This document shows positions 13,292 to 26,470 of a DNA stretch of 64,000 nt, piece after piece. The notes beneath the pieces are model-generated. The model ran no database searches. It was given only the letters and a program-made list of their open reading frames with translations, and was not told where the DNA came from. This DNA is from Nissolia schottii (lineage: Eukaryota; Streptophyta; Magnoliopsida; Fabales; Fabaceae), in the NCBI GenBank assembly GCA_003254905.1, contig QANU01058774.1, forward strand, positions 210,892-274,891, in the 5' to 3' direction. A program made the position numbers and the translations under genes. Position 1 is the first letter of the stretch. The number at the start of each line of letters is the position of its first letter.

Positions 13292-13611
13292 AGCCCTGTT
13301 TGGCACACCACATATAACAAGTCATGATAGTATTAAACATGATAATATAGTATAAGTAATACATTGGATAAATTTTTATATTATATAATGTTTGGCACTT
13401 TATACATAATTATATAATTTTATTTTGTCCAACTTTTATTCCGTCATTATATAAGCTTGTATAAGATAAAATTAATTTTATGGATAACAATATTAACGTC
13501 CATATGTATATTAAGAAATAATTTTTTTAAAAAAATGATTATGAATAATTTGATTGTATCATAGCTGAGCAGCAAAGAATTTAAAAAAAAATAAAATCAA
13601 ACAGTAGAGCT
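13292..13611. mobile_element. Possible Harbinger-like MITE fragment
   Basis: The left end reads GCCCTGTTTGGCACACC and resembles the reverse complement of the right terminus of the element at 41639-42457. The interior is AT-rich. A candidate right end (CAAACAG near 13600) is weak and the boundary is a guess. Confidence 0.3.
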
Positions 13612-14026
13612 AAATTAAAAAAAAAAAAAAAAANAAAACAGATTCAAAGTTCAAATGGATTATTTGTAGAACATTTTACATAACTATTGTATAAATAGCG
13701 TTTTGAATTATTAAATAAATAATAATATAATAATAATAAAATAAAGCAAGAACAACCCATGGCTCTCTGCCGTATTGCAAGTCTGCAACTTGAGGGTGAA
13801 AAATGCAATGATCACAAACTGCATTGCCTCCAAACTACTTTGACCCAAGCTTGTGTTTCTCATACCCACAATGAGCAAACAAGAAAGGAAGAGGAGGAGA
13901 TATGAAGATTGGAATTGGGATCGATGATGTGTGTCCAGTGACATCATGCGATATCACAATCCGATATTCAGCCTCATTCAATAAACATAGTCTATGGATC
14001 TAAGTTAGGTTCTTTGTTGATGGACA

Positions 14027-16264
14027 ATGAAACATAATCTCAAACCATTAGCTGAACAAGGAAATCATGTCTTCAACCAAAACCTCCGGATCATTCGTCT
14101 TGGCAAACTTGGCAAAGTTGAAGAGGCCATCACGGTCTTCTCAACTATGCCCCACAAGAACCTCGTAACATACAATTCCATGATCTCGGTATTCTCCAGA
14201 AACGGTAGAATCTACGATGCCCGGCAGGTATTTGATAAAATGCCCCGGAGGAACCTTGTCTCTTGGAACACCATGATTGCTGGTTATGCTCACAACAACA
14301 TGGTTGGAGAGGCCAATCACCTGTTTGACACAATGCCTCAAAGGGACAATTTCTCGTGGGCGTTGATGATAACTTGCCATTCACGTAAGGGGAAGCTTGA
14401 GAAGGCCAGGGAGCTGTTTGATTTGGTTCCGGACAAGTTGGACACTGCGTGTTGGAATGCGATGATTGCCGGTTATGCGAAGAAGGGTCGGTTCGGTGAG
14501 GCTGAGGAAGTGTTTGAGCAGATGCCAGTGAAGGATTTGGTTTCCTACAACTCGATGATAGCCGGGTATACTCAAAATGGGAACATGCATTTGGCGTTGC
14601 GGTTTTTTGAGAGGATGTCTGAGAGGAATGTGGTTTCATGGAATTTGATGGTGGCTGGGTTTGTTAACAGCGGTGACCTCAGTTCTGCTTGGCAGCTGTT
14701 TGAAAAGATTCCGAATCCTAATGCCGTTTCTTGGGTTACAATGTTGTGTGGGTTCGCAAGACATGGTAAGGTTACTGAGGCTAGGAAACTCTTTGACAGG
14801 ATGCCTGATAAGAATGTGGTTTCTTGGAATGCAATGATTTCAGCCTATGTCCAAGACTTGCAAATTGATGAAGCTGTGAAGCTTTTCAGGGAAATGCCAG
14901 TTACAGATTGCGTGTCATGGACTACAATAATTAATGGGTACATTCGAGTTGGTAAGCTTGATGAGGCAAGGGAAATTTACAATCAGATGCCTCGCAAAGA
15001 TGTAGCAGCAAAAACGGCTTTGATGTCAGGGTTAGTGCAGAATGGAAGGATAGATGAGGCTAGTCAAATGTTCAGTCAAATTGGCGCCCGCGATGCTGTT
15101 TGCTGGAATAGCATGATTGCAGGATTTTCACAGAGTGGACGAATGGATGAAGCTCTCAATCTATTTAGACAAATGCCCATTAAGAATGCAGTTTCATGGA
15201 ATACTATGATTTCCGGATATGCTCAGGCAGGACAGATGGATAGAGCAGAAGAGATCTTTCATGCCATGCGAGAGAGGAATATAGTTTCCTGGAATTCTCT
15301 AATTGCGGGGTTCCTACAAAATAACTTATACTTGGATGCTCTCAAGAGTTTTGTTCTGATGGGGCAGGAAGGACAGAAATCCGATCAATCGACTTTTGCA
15401 TGTGCCTTAAGTGCATGTGCTAACCTTGCTGCTTTGCAATTAGGCAAGCAACTTCATGAATACATTCTGAAGAGTGGTTATATAAATGATTTATTTGTTA
15501 GCAATGCCCTTATTGCCATGTATGCAAAATGTGGAAGGGTGCAAAGTGCCGAACAAGTGTTCAGAGATATTGGATGTGTTGATCTTATTTCTTGGAATTC
15601 CTTGATTTCGGGTTATGCTTTGAATGGGTACGCAAATGAGGCGTTTAAAGCCTTTGAACAGATGTTAGCAGAGGGGATGGCTCCTGATGAGGTTACCTTC
15701 ATTGGGATGTTGTCAGCCTGCAGTCATGCTGGTTTAGCCAATCAGGGTTTGGATTTGTTTAAATGTATGGTTGAAGATTTCGCTATTGAACCCTTGGCTG
15801 AACACTACAGCTGCCTGGTTGACTTGCTTGGCCGCGTGGGTAGGTTAGAGGAAGCCTTCAATGTAGTGAGGGGGATGAAGGTGAAAGCAAATGCTGGATT
15901 ATGGGGTTCACTGCTTGCGGCTTGTCGTGTATGCAAAAACCTGGTACTTGGTAGATTTGCTGCTGAGATGCTTTTAGAACTTGAGCCACATAATGCCTCC
16001 AATTACATTACCTTGTCAAACATGCACGCTGAGGCTGGAAGATGGGAAGAGGTTGAAAGATTAAGGGTGCTTATGAGGGAGAATAGAGCTGTGAAGCTTC
16101 CCGGATGCAGCTGGATCGAAGTACAAAATCAGATGCAAACTTTTCTCTCGGATGATCCAACAAAGCTTAGACCTGAAAATATTCAGATTATATTGAAAAC
16201 TTTAACTGCACACATGAGGGACAAATGTATATTTGACATGAAACCAATTTTTGGAGTTTTATGA
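14027..16264 (+). CDS. Pentatricopeptide repeat protein, PLS class, E type
   Basis: Intronless, 745 residues. From about residue 18 it is an almost unbroken array of PPR motifs of around 31-36 residues, with recurring SWNxMIAGY and LFDxMPxR signatures. It ends in an E domain (about 620-695), with a GCSWIEV motif and only a short E+ like tail. There is no DYW deaminase domain. Family knowledge: PLS-class PPRs enter mitochondria or plastids and bind single RNA sites, usually for C-to-U editing; E-type members recruit a DYW partner in trans. The wording is closest to proteins called At4g02750-like. The first ATG in the frame was taken as the start. No obvious transit peptide is visible in the short N-terminus, so an upstream start or unusual targeting is possible. 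The target organelle and editing site cannot be told from this sequence. Confidence 0.93.
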   Translation: MKHNLKPLAEQGNHVFNQNLRIIRLGKLGKVEEAITVFSTMPHKNLVTYNSMISVFSRNGRIYDARQVFDKMPRRNLVSWNTMIAGYAHNNMVGEANHLFDTMPQRDNFSWALMITCHSRKGKLEKARELFDLVPDKLDTACWNAMIAGYAKKGRFGEAEEVFEQMPVKDLVSYNSMIAGYTQNGNMHLALRFFERMSERNVVSWNLMVAGFVNSGDLSSAWQLFEKIPNPNAVSWVTMLCGFARHGKVTEARKLFDRMPDKNVVSWNAMISAYVQDLQIDEAVKLFREMPVTDCVSWTTIINGYIRVGKLDEAREIYNQMPRKDVAAKTALMSGLVQNGRIDEASQMFSQIGARDAVCWNSMIAGFSQSGRMDEALNLFRQMPIKNAVSWNTMISGYAQAGQMDRAEEIFHAMRERNIVSWNSLIAGFLQNNLYLDALKSFVLMGQEGQKSDQSTFACALSACANLAALQLGKQLHEYILKSGYINDLFVSNALIAMYAKCGRVQSAEQVFRDIGCVDLISWNSLISGYALNGYANEAFKAFEQMLAEGMAPDEVTFIGMLSACSHAGLANQGLDLFKCMVEDFAIEPLAEHYSCLVDLLGRVGRLEEAFNVVRGMKVKANAGLWGSLLAACRVCKNLVLGRFAAEMLLELEPHNASNYITLSNMHAEAGRWEEVERLRVLMRENRAVKLPGCSWIEVQNQMQTFLSDDPTKLRPENIQIILKTLTAHMRDKCIFDMKPIFGVL

Positions 16265-19200
16265 TTGGAGATACACAATTGCACAAACTTTTCTGAACCA
16301 AATTAGATTGTGTGTCTGGAGATATTAAGAGATAAAAGGATGAGAAAATAAAAATGCAAAACATTTCAGGGAGGCTGGTCAGCCTGGTCTTATATGGTAT
16401 TAGTGTGGATTCTTATATTTGGCAATGGCAAGTGATTGCAGCTAATTGTTTTCATTTGATGTATAACTGCTATTGTCCCTTCACAAGAAGATGATGTACC
16501 AAATTTTTGGTCTGGATTCCCCAATTTTCTGGAGTTCGTGTGGCGAAGGTGTAGAAACATTCTAGAAAATGTATTAACGCCCTGCAAGATGACCTACTTA
16601 CTAGATTGATTCTTCATTCATGCTTTCTTCATATATATTGACCTTTTTTTCTTCTTTATTTTTTGTAAATTTTGTGAATAGTTCTACTTCTACACCATGG
16701 TGCATCAGGAAATTCTTATTCATGCAGAAAGGATTGATGTAGTTGTAATAAATATGATTTTGTGTTTTCAGATTATGTTTTCTATTCCTGTCTCAAACTA
16801 CAGCATTTTTTGTCTTTATGTCTAATCACTTTATGTGATCCATGTTTAACTAGTCTCAGGTACTTTCACATGAGAGCAATTACTGAATTGATACTTGATA
16901 CCTAAACTGTTTTATTACGTGCCCTTTCTACATGTTTCCTGTGTCAGTTTTTACCTTTCAAATGTGTTTCACTGGCAGTGGTCTGTCACAAAGAGAGGCT
17001 ATGCTAAGTGAGCTTTGCAGGACAAAGCAGGGCCCTTAAAGTATTATTAAGGAAGATAGATGTTGACGGGTATGCTGCTGCTAGCTATTCTATGTTTTGG
17101 AATGTCCAAATCTTGTTAAGTCTCATTGACAAAATTCACAAATGTTTTTTTTAATCCCCCGTTCTCTATATATAAATCTGTTATGCACTGGGCCTCTGTA
17201 GAAGGCCCAATCACTTGCAAAGAGTAAGCATGTCCGTCGGAGCAACCCACCAGGGGTAGGTCAACCCGAAAACGTGTACGAGGACACATGGAATTAGGGC
17301 TGCTGCCAGGGACTGATTTGATCTAGGAAGGTGGGGCCCATCCGAGGAAATATCTTATCCCGATCAGGGTAAGAGTCAGGTATATATATTAGTCCACGTA
17401 ATCAGGTACGTCGCCAATGACCAATTTCCCTTAGATTTGCCATTGACCTGGGTATTGGAGTGTTTATAAGCTCCCAACGCTGCTCAACGGAGATCATCAG
17501 AAAGAAAAATTGTCGTCATGGAATATACTCCTCGGTATGATTCAAGCACCAAAATCAAATTTCGTTGAAACAAAAACTGCATAATAGATAGAAGCTTTTC
17601 TTGTTCACGCCACAAAGCTTATTGATTAGAGTCTGAACAGGAAAGTATAGCCTTTCAATGTCAAAATACTCCTCCTGGATGATTTTTCATTAAGCATGTT
17701 CCAAAAATTTGATGCATAATGCATTGAATGATATCCTCTTTGCTCTTGTATGTTTCATTTACTTAGTTTCATAGATAATGCAACTGAAATTCAAGAAAAG
17801 AGCAATCATATTGAGTGAGAAAGTAGAGACGGCAAAATATTAGATGTTTATTCTCCTCGTTCCCTTTACCCTTCAGAAAAGTGCAAATGTTTAAAGAAAG
17901 GAAGAGGATAAAGTATTTGAAAGCATTATGATAAAGTATCCCTATGTGACTTTGGGTATGTATCTGTAGATCATCATTCTCTTTTGCAATAGGATTTGGG
18001 TATATCATAGAATTCAACAAGCTTGCTTAGCAAAACTCTAAATTACAATTTAACTTGTAGTATGTTATCCAGGTTCAAATCGTACCGAGAGGTCCACTAG
18101 CATCCGAAATTGCTGAATAAAGAACAAGATGTTTCTTTTGTTCATTTTGGAGTGATTGAAAAATAAAGAAATAGTTAACATATTCAAGAGAATTCTGTAT
18201 TGGCATTTTGAACTTGAAAGGTGGAACACCAAGACACACTAACAGGAGTTTTGTTAATTTAGAAGTGAGAAAAAACGAGAAAGAAAGAAAAACTAAAAAG
18301 AAACTAAAGAAATAATAAGATAAGAAAAGGAAAAGCTAGTTTAATTATAAAGCTTGCATTTTAATTAGCCAAATGCTATTTTAATTCAAGCATAATGGAC
18401 TGTGGGTTGGGAATGGGTTTAACTTACTGAAATGGGCCTACGGGTCAAACCAGTCTACACAGGCTTTGTCACAGTGGATTGGGGCCTGACCCATCATACA
18501 CTGCAGAACCATTTTGCTCATTTTACTGGTTGGGTTACATGACCCTAAGAACATTTTGTTTGCAGCTATTACATTATAAGAAATTCTTAGTTGAGTACAA
18601 GTCTAATACACCATCTTTTGGGCATATACAATAAAGATGTATTTCACTTGGCCGGACACACAATTTTATGACTTTAGTTAGCACTTAACACACAAAATAA
18701 GAAGATTTTGAGTTCAATTTTGATACAGGATGATCGGTTATATTTATAACTTTTGAAATAATTAATATATGAGTTTAATAATTGAACTCAAATATTTTAA
18801 ATGATGTAATAATACATAAAAGGTGACTCGGTGCACAAGATTCTCACCTAATGGGAGTTTGAGGATGGTAAATGCACGCAAGCTTACCTCCTCAAGCGTA
18901 GAGTCTATTTTTAGGATTACCATTGTGCTGAGGCTCACGCTCAAGAGATGTAATACTACATGATTAAAACTAATCTTAATTTCAATTAAGATAATAAAAT
19001 ATATTACAAATTGAAAAAGAGTTAAATGATGTTTACTATATTTCTCGTATACCCTTATACCTTAGTTAAAGAGAAATCTTTTTGGATTATGGAGGATGCC
19101 ATTGTTAAGAAAGAAATGGTTCGGTTCTAAAGATAAAAGTACTTTACTTAAAATTTAGAAAAGGTTTAAATTCAATTTTTGTTAGCTAGTTAGTTAATGC

Positions 19201-19447
19201 CATCAAGACCATATGTCATTTTTCTACTGTCATCATCTCTTCACTAAACATTTACAAATTCCATTTACTATAGATATATAATCCTTGTTCCATTTATTTA
19301 TTATTTTGATTCACTTCCTCCTTCCATTTATGTCATCTTAATTATATTTCTCAAAATGTGTCAGGCAACAGAAAACCATATGATTTAGACTCTGATTAAA
19401 ATGTTTGCAAGGAAAGCCACTTTTTTGGCATATCAATGAATTAGTAG

Positions 19448-19808
<361 letters not shown>

Positions 19809-20374
19809 AAGTGACATATATATTTTGAGGGACACTGATATGTATCTCTTCTCCATGCAATCTGCTTTCTTTCAATAGTTGGAAGAGAGTTTTGTTTTGT
19901 GTGTTTGTGATTTCATTCTTTCATTATTCCATCAATCATTCAAAAAGCATATATTATTCCCTCTCTTTGAGAGGGTCCCTCTCTTCCCTCCTCGAGATTA
20001 GATAAAAGGAAAAGAGAAAAAGCCTCTCATCACAAATACCACCATAGTCCACAGTACTTCCCTGTCCATTCAAACAGACAGACAGTCCTCTCTCTTTACC
20101 CTTTTATCCACTTTCTCTTTTTTCCTTACTTTCTTTTTTTCCTCTCTAATCTCTCTCTTTTTTTCCATCATCAAGTTTTGAGCTTATTCTTAACAAAAGT
20201 GACTTATTATTCCATTTCATAGTGTTTAAAGCTTGTTTCTTTGCTTTGCCACATCTTTTCCTTTTTTTTTTTTTCTCTTTCTTATAGTTCCCACAACATT
20301 GAGCTGTTGTAGCTTTTGATAATCCACATTCCCTTTACAAAGTTTTTGCATATCGCAAGGCAATCCACTTTCCA

Positions 20375-20382
20375 TATAAAAA
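20375..20382 (+). promoter_or_regulatory. Probable TATA box of SMXL3-like gene
   Basis: TATAAAAA lies 280 bases before the ATG at 20655. It follows several hundred bases of pyrimidine-rich sequence. A second TATA-like run (TATATATC near 20430) is an alternative. Confidence 0.45.
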
Positions 20383-20654
20383 GCCAAAATTTCCCTCACT
20401 TACAAGAAAGGCACAAAACTCACCCCCATATATATCTATCCATCTTGGCACACAACTTGTTTGTAAGAGTGTCCCAGAACAAAGTATAAACCATCATAGC
20501 ATTAGCCTTTGTTTTGTTTTCTACTATCTAATATCAAACCAACCCAAATGAGCAACAACTTCTTTGATCCAAAATTCCATTAACTCTTGGTTCCTACACT
20601 TCTAAGTTCCAATACCCTTTTGTACTAGTATACTAGTTAGTTTAACCGTGAAAG

Positions 20655-23600
20655 ATGAGAGGAGGAATTTGCAGTATACAGCTTCAGGCACTAACGCCTG
20701 AGGCTGCAGCTGTTGTGAAGCAGGCAGTGAACCTTGCCACGAGGAGGGGCCATGCACAGGTGACCCCTCTTCACGTGGCAAGCGCCATGCTTGCAACCTC
20801 CACTGGCCTTTTGAGGAAGGCCTGCCTCCAGTGCCACTCGCACCCTCTCCAGTGCAAGGCCCTCGAGCTTTGCTTCAATGTTGCCCTCAACAGGCTTCCA
20901 GCATCCACGCCAAGCCCTCTCCTGGGGCCACACCATCACCACTACTCATCAACACCATCATCACTCTCCAATGCACTGGTGGCGGCCTTCAAGCGCGCCC
21001 AGGCACACCAGAGGCGCGGATCGATAGAGAATCAGCAGCAGCAGCAGCAGCACATCTTGGCCTTGAAGATTGAGGTTGAGCAGCTCATAATCTCAATCCT
21101 TGATGACCCTTCTGTCAGCAGGGTCATGAGGGAAGCTGGTTTCTCCAGCACCCTTGTGAAAACCAAGGTTGAACAATCTGTTTCAATTGAGGTTTGTTCA
21201 CAGAATAATTCTTCTCCCAAAGATAGCAGCATCATTAGGCCTCAAATTCTTGGTGGTGGTGGCAGCAGCAACAACAATAACAATAATAACCATGTGTCAC
21301 CATCTGCTAGGAATTTTGGTCATCAATTTGGTGACTCATTCATCACCAAGCATAATAATGATGATGTTACTAGTGTGTTGAATGAGTTTGTGAAGAGAAG
21401 GAGGAACACAGTTATTGTTGGGGAGAGTCTTGCTAGTGCTGAGGGAGTAGCCAGGGGAGTGATGGAGAAGTTTGAGGCTGGGAATGTTCCAGAAGAACTG
21501 AGGTATGTGCAGTTTGTGAGCCTTCCTCTCATGTACTTTAAGAACATTGGAAAGGAAGAGGTTGAGGTGAAGCTCATGGAGGTTAGGAGCCTTGTGAAGA
21601 GCTATGTGGGGAGAGGGGTTATTCTCTATCTTGGTGACTTGAAGTGGTTGTTTGAGTTCTGGTCAAGTTTTTGTGAGCAAAGGACCACAAAGTACTATTG
21701 TTCTGTGGAGCAGATGGTGATGGAGCTTAAAAAATTGGTTAGTGGAAATGGGGAGAATAGTAGATTATGGCTTATGGGGGTTGCAAGTTTTAAGGCATAC
21801 ATGAAGTGTAAGATATGTCACCCTTCCCTAGAAAGCATTTGGGAGCTTCATCCTTTCACAATTCCAGTTGGCAGCTTGAGCCTAAGTTTAAACTTCGACA
21901 GGTAATTAATATATAATTTCTTTCTCTATTCTTCAGCTTTTTTTATCTCTTTTTCTTTGTCCTATTGAGTGCTTTGTTGTAAACATCTTTTGTTGTTTCA
22001 TTATAGTGATTTTCAAACTGAGGAGAGAAGAAGCAAGGTGTTGTTCAAGGAAGTGTGTTTTGAAGAAAGAGGAGGAGTCAGAAAGAATCTAACTTGCTGC
22101 AGGGATTGCTCACTGAATTTTGAGAGAGAAGCTCAAAGCATAAGTACCAACAGTGTTAGCAAGAAAGTTTTCACTGCTAACTTGCCAGCATGGCTGCAAA
22201 GTTGTAAGGAAGAGAGGAGTCACATAATGGATGATGAGGTTTGTATTATTATTGCATCATAAATTACTTGTAGAGTTTAATTGCTATGCCATGGAATTGT
22301 AAATTATTTTACACCGTTATCCAATCAAAGCCACTAAAATGTATGCCTTTTAAAGCAGTGGGATAGAGAGTTAAACTTTTTTGCTGTTATGACAAGATTT
22401 GATTGGTTTTTACACTACCAGAGTGCATAGCAATTAAGCTCTTACTTATATTATGGCCAAAATTATTTTGAAAGCATTTCTAAATTTCCTTTTTATTATT
22501 ATGAACCAGGAAAATGCAAGGCTTAAGGATCTATGCAAGAAATGGAACTCACTTTGCAAGTCAGTACACAGACACATTTCAATTCTTGATAAACCAATCT
22601 TGTTTGCTTCATCAAGCATCCCTTCATCTCCCAATTCTGTTTCCTCACATGAAACAAAGCCTAACAACTTGCATCATCAAAGCCTCATAAACTGGCCAAT
22701 CATTTCTGAACCAGAGAAATCACCAAAGGAATATTGTGAGTTATACACTGAAACTGATGATTGCTACGATGGAAACCTCATAATGTTCATGCCAGACAGA
22801 AATAATGTCCCTAAGCCAGATCTCTTGTCAAATCCCAATTCTAGCCCCAACTCGGCATCTTCAAGTGAGGCAGTTGAAGGCTTAGACAGCACAGAGATGT
22901 TCAAGGAAATCAGTGCTGAGAATCTCAAGATCCTCTGTGATGCCTTGGAGAGCAAGGCACCAAACCACAAAGGGATCATTCAAGAGATCTCAAGCACCAT
23001 CCTTCATTGTAGATCAGGAATGAGGAAGGGAGACATTGTGAAGAGAGAAGAGAAGCAAGAAACTTGGATGGTCTTTGTTGGCTTGAATTCTCAAGCCAAA
23101 GAGAGCATCTCAAGGGAAATAGCCAAGGTTGTGTTTGGATCTTATGGAAACTTTGTGACAATTGGCATGAGCAGTTTCTCTGATTGTTCCAAGAGCAGTT
23201 ATTGTATGAAGAGGGCAAGGGATGAGTTTGGAGGCAGTTATGTTCAGAGGTTTGGGGAATTGGTGAATGAGAACCCTCATAGGGTGTTCTTCTTGGAGGA
23301 TTTTGACCAAGTTGACCACTTTTCAAAGAAGGGTGTGAGGGAAGCAATTGAGAATGGGAGTTTGACACTTGCATGTGGTGAATCTGTTCCTCTCAAGGAT
23401 GCCATTGTCATTTTCAGCTGTGAAAGGTTGTTCACTTCTTCTTCAAGAATGTCACTGTCTTCTGCTGCTGATGATGAATTAGGCAAAGGGAAAGAGAAGA
23501 ATAATAATGTTGTGAATGATGGTGATGATGATGGCTTGGAGAAGAAAAGTAGTACTAGTCTCTCTTTGGATTTGAACATTTCCATTGAAGATGATGCTAC

Positions 23601-23682
23601 AGGTTTTGCTTTTGGTGGAGATCACAATGGTATCTTAGAGTTAGTTGATAAGAAGATTGATTTTAACTTGCAAGAAATGTGA
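20655..23682 (+). CDS. SMXL3: SMAX1-LIKE 3-type Clp-domain repressor
   Basis: Three exons: 20655-21901, 22007-22238, 22510-23682, giving 883 residues (Arabidopsis SMXL3 is about 815 by memory). The N-terminus is a double Clp-N domain (residues about 8-170) with the RRGHAQVTPLHVA signature. Degenerate AAA+ modules follow. An EAR motif LDLNI (846-850) near the C-terminus would recruit TOPLESS corepressors. Family knowledge: SMXL3/4/5 act in the nucleus to promote phloem formation and, unlike SMAX1 and D53, are not degraded through the strigolactone/karrikin receptors. I find no RGKT degron here, and the second P-loop region reads FVGLNSQAKES rather than GxxGxGKT, which fits that clade. A polyglutamine run (residues 127-132) and a polyasparagine run (about 202-208) are encoded by microsatellites. 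Assignment to SMXL3 rather than SMXL4/5 rests on remembered wording. Confidence 0.92.
21034..21051 (+). repeat. CAG microsatellite within SMXL coding exon
   Basis: Six CAG codons encode a glutamine run between the Clp-N repeats. A second trinucleotide run (AAC/AAT, about 21269-21291) encodes a run of asparagines. Confidence 0.85.
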
Positions 23683-24166
23683 TTAGGATGCATGGGGGGA
23701 TAAACCATCTTTCTACGTTAAATTTGGGTGTAACTTTTCTTTTCTTTTCATTTTCTTTCCAATTTTTATTTTCTTGTATTGTTTTCTTTTTATTTTCCTT
23801 TTAGTTACACTTAGTGGGGGGAAAGAAAAATATGATTGAAGAGGTTATGGAATAGAGATACAGCTTGAAGTGCAATTTTCAAGCTTGAAAGGGGATGGTA
23901 TATTTAGTACTCATGAGTCTGTGTATATGTTAATGTGCTCTAATCTTTTTTACATGTAATTTTTACTTAGTTTACAAGCTTTGAATTTCAAGAAATTTTC
24001 TTCGTCTTTCATCATGATCCGTTTCATTACAGTCCATGCTCTCTTTAATTTGTATATTGTGTCTTAAGGGTAGTATATATATCTAATAAAGTAGTAATAA
24101 TCATCAAATCTTCTAAGAATGAGCTAAGAAAATGATGGCACAATATTGTCACCCATTCATGTCATT

Positions 24167-24202
<36 letters not shown>

Positions 24203-26044
24203 AATAATAAGAGTTCTGCTGCACGTACACCAAAAACCATATACCATATATACATCTCGTATTTATATACATAAAGTTTGTGTTTTAACACATGTAATGT
24301 TTGTGCACTTAATTAAGTATAGATGAGTGTATCATTTACAAGTTTGTAATGTTTGTGCACTCGTGAGAATAAAGTTTGTGCATTATTAATGGTGTATGTA
24401 TGGGTGTATGAAATTGAGTGTACATGTAACATTTTTGTAATAATAATAATAGTTGCATGCATTTGCACCACAAACAAAGTTCTCCTAATTAAGATGACTT
24501 ATATAACACGTTGCTTCCACTATATATAATTCTTGCTGAATGTGGTTTAAGTAACGTAAGTCCAACTAGCTTAGAGTTTATAAGATTTGTGAGGATAAAA
24601 TATGCGTTGAACTATCAATATCCAACATCACATCAAAATAACCAATAATATTAATATTCGTAAAAGAACAAATTTGTACTTGTTTATAGGAGTATATTAA
24701 TGGTGAGATATTTTGATAGTTTGAAGGTCAAAAACTCAAATCACTTTTATTATAATAATAGTAATTATATCAATATTAATATTATTATTATTATTGTTGC
24801 TATAAAAAGAAGGAAAGAATGAAGACTATAGTTCAAAAAAAAAAAAGAAGGGAAAACGAAGCCAAAAAAATGGTTATATCGCTTTCCAATTTACATTTTT
24901 GTTCTGTTCCTGTTTTGTTTCAGAAAAGCAAATATAAAAAATTGCAGGCTTTTCCTTATGCTTCTGTTGCTGATGAAATAGGACTTTGGCAGAAAGACAT
25001 ACATGCATGCTTGACATTCATACAATTCTTTGTCAGGATAACGTACTATTATTGTTACAGCTTTAATCTTACGTGTGTGTGTGTATATATATATATATAA
25101 ATAAAAGATACATCTCTTTCAAAGAAAAATTGGTTAATTTTCAACAATGAGATGAACTTTTAAGTATCAAAAAATAAAAATAAACAAATATTAGTTGCAT
25201 AAAAATGGTTACCAAATCTATACATAAGCTTTAGATATAAATTCTGCATTTGTGTATATTAGTCCATAATAACTATTTGAGATTCTTATAAATATATGCA
25301 TCTTTTTAACAGCTTATATTCATAAAACTTTGATATAGACTAGACATTCTCGAACATATGCAACACACTAGTTGTGGCATACCAGAACCACACATAAGTT
25401 CAGTGGGTTAGGTTGGTGGTTAAGGAGGTTTGCCTTATATATAAATTAATTAGGATAATTAAATTTTTCAAAAAAAATCTATAAGTACACCACGTTATTT
25501 TTAGGAAAAAAAATTATTCTTTTACATTTTTCTTTAAAAAAAAATAATCGAAGTCATCTTAATTTGCTCAAGGACAGTTCAAATATGTCTTTAAGAGTAA
25601 TTAAGACTTTAATAAAAAACAAAAAGTTACAGGTCTTGAAAAGGGTGGATAAAGGAATTATTCATAGCGTAAGCATTCTGCAAAGGAAAATCAAGTTGCC
25701 AAAAGTTATTCAATTTCAAGATATATCGTTTTATCATCATGAATTAAAAGTAACTCTCAGTTAAAAATCATTGTAGTATATATGAATGCTATCAAAAAAA
25801 TTGTAGTATATATGAATATTGAATTCTACGAATAAGAAGCATGTCATAGTTAAAATGAGCACATATATGCTCCAAATGTCATGTTTGGAATTAATGAACA
25901 ATAGTACAATACCCATATATTTCGTGCCCTTTGAGTTTCTTATTGTATTCTTCAAGTTTTCAATAAAATATTCTTTGACTCCAATTTGTATATATCGTTG
26001 CCGAGAAAATTGGTTAGGATTGCAATTGATTTTATTTGTGCTTT

Positions 26045-26470
26045 ATCTTTAATATGTATATCCTTGAGAATATCTCCAAATGTAGTAATATTTAAATTAT
26101 TGGTATGGATATGGATAGATTATGTTATGATATAGAAAATTGGTTGAGATTTGAAATAAAGACTCCTAATAATTAAGAATCATTGACTATAAATAAAGTT
26201 AATGGCCGAGATATGTGGAAGTGTGAGAAAACAACATGTGAAGAATACTTTGTGTTATGAGAGAGGATGTACAGAAAATTTGGGGGTGAAAATCAATATA
26301 TTCTTGTACCGTTTTTCTCCTCGTAGTGAAAGTATTGAATATCCGAAAAGATAGACGTAGGCGTGAGATTTGTCAAAATATGTCAAATTCTTATGTCTTT
26401 TTACACATTGTCATCTTGTTATTTTCTTCTCTTAAAATTTTTGTGATTATATTTGATTGTTTGAATTCAT
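26045..26470 (+). mobile_element. Probable solo or partial Ty1-copia LTR
   Basis: The stretch has the order expected of a copia LTR: a TATA-like CTATAAATAAAG near 26190, then a TTTTTCTCCTCGTAGTGAA segment, then ATAGACGTAGGCGTGAGATT near 26350, which resembles a conserved stretch near the 3' end of many plant copia LTRs. No internal gag-pol or primer-binding site was recognised. The boundaries are approximate. Confidence 0.45.

Larger units (their letters stand above)
8963..14026. other. Intergenic region, no gene recognised
   Basis: The 3' flank of NRPB1 is followed by about 4.5 kb of AT-rich DNA. It holds an AC microsatellite, a short direct repeat near 10.1-10.3 kb, a possible MITE terminus near 13.29 kb and one N in a poly-A run at 13634. 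The ORFs here are short and have no recognisable domain. Confidence 0.6.

Noticed and set aside
13711..13947. Minus-strand 78-codon ORF with a hydrophobic stretch resembling a signal peptide
   Set aside because: AT-rich composition produces Phe/Ile/Leu runs. No homologue wording, promoter or splice partner is recognised.
17160..17560. GC-richer patch considered as a gene fragment or LTR
   Set aside because: No consistent reading frame and no paired LTR ends were found; left as possible repeat DNA only.
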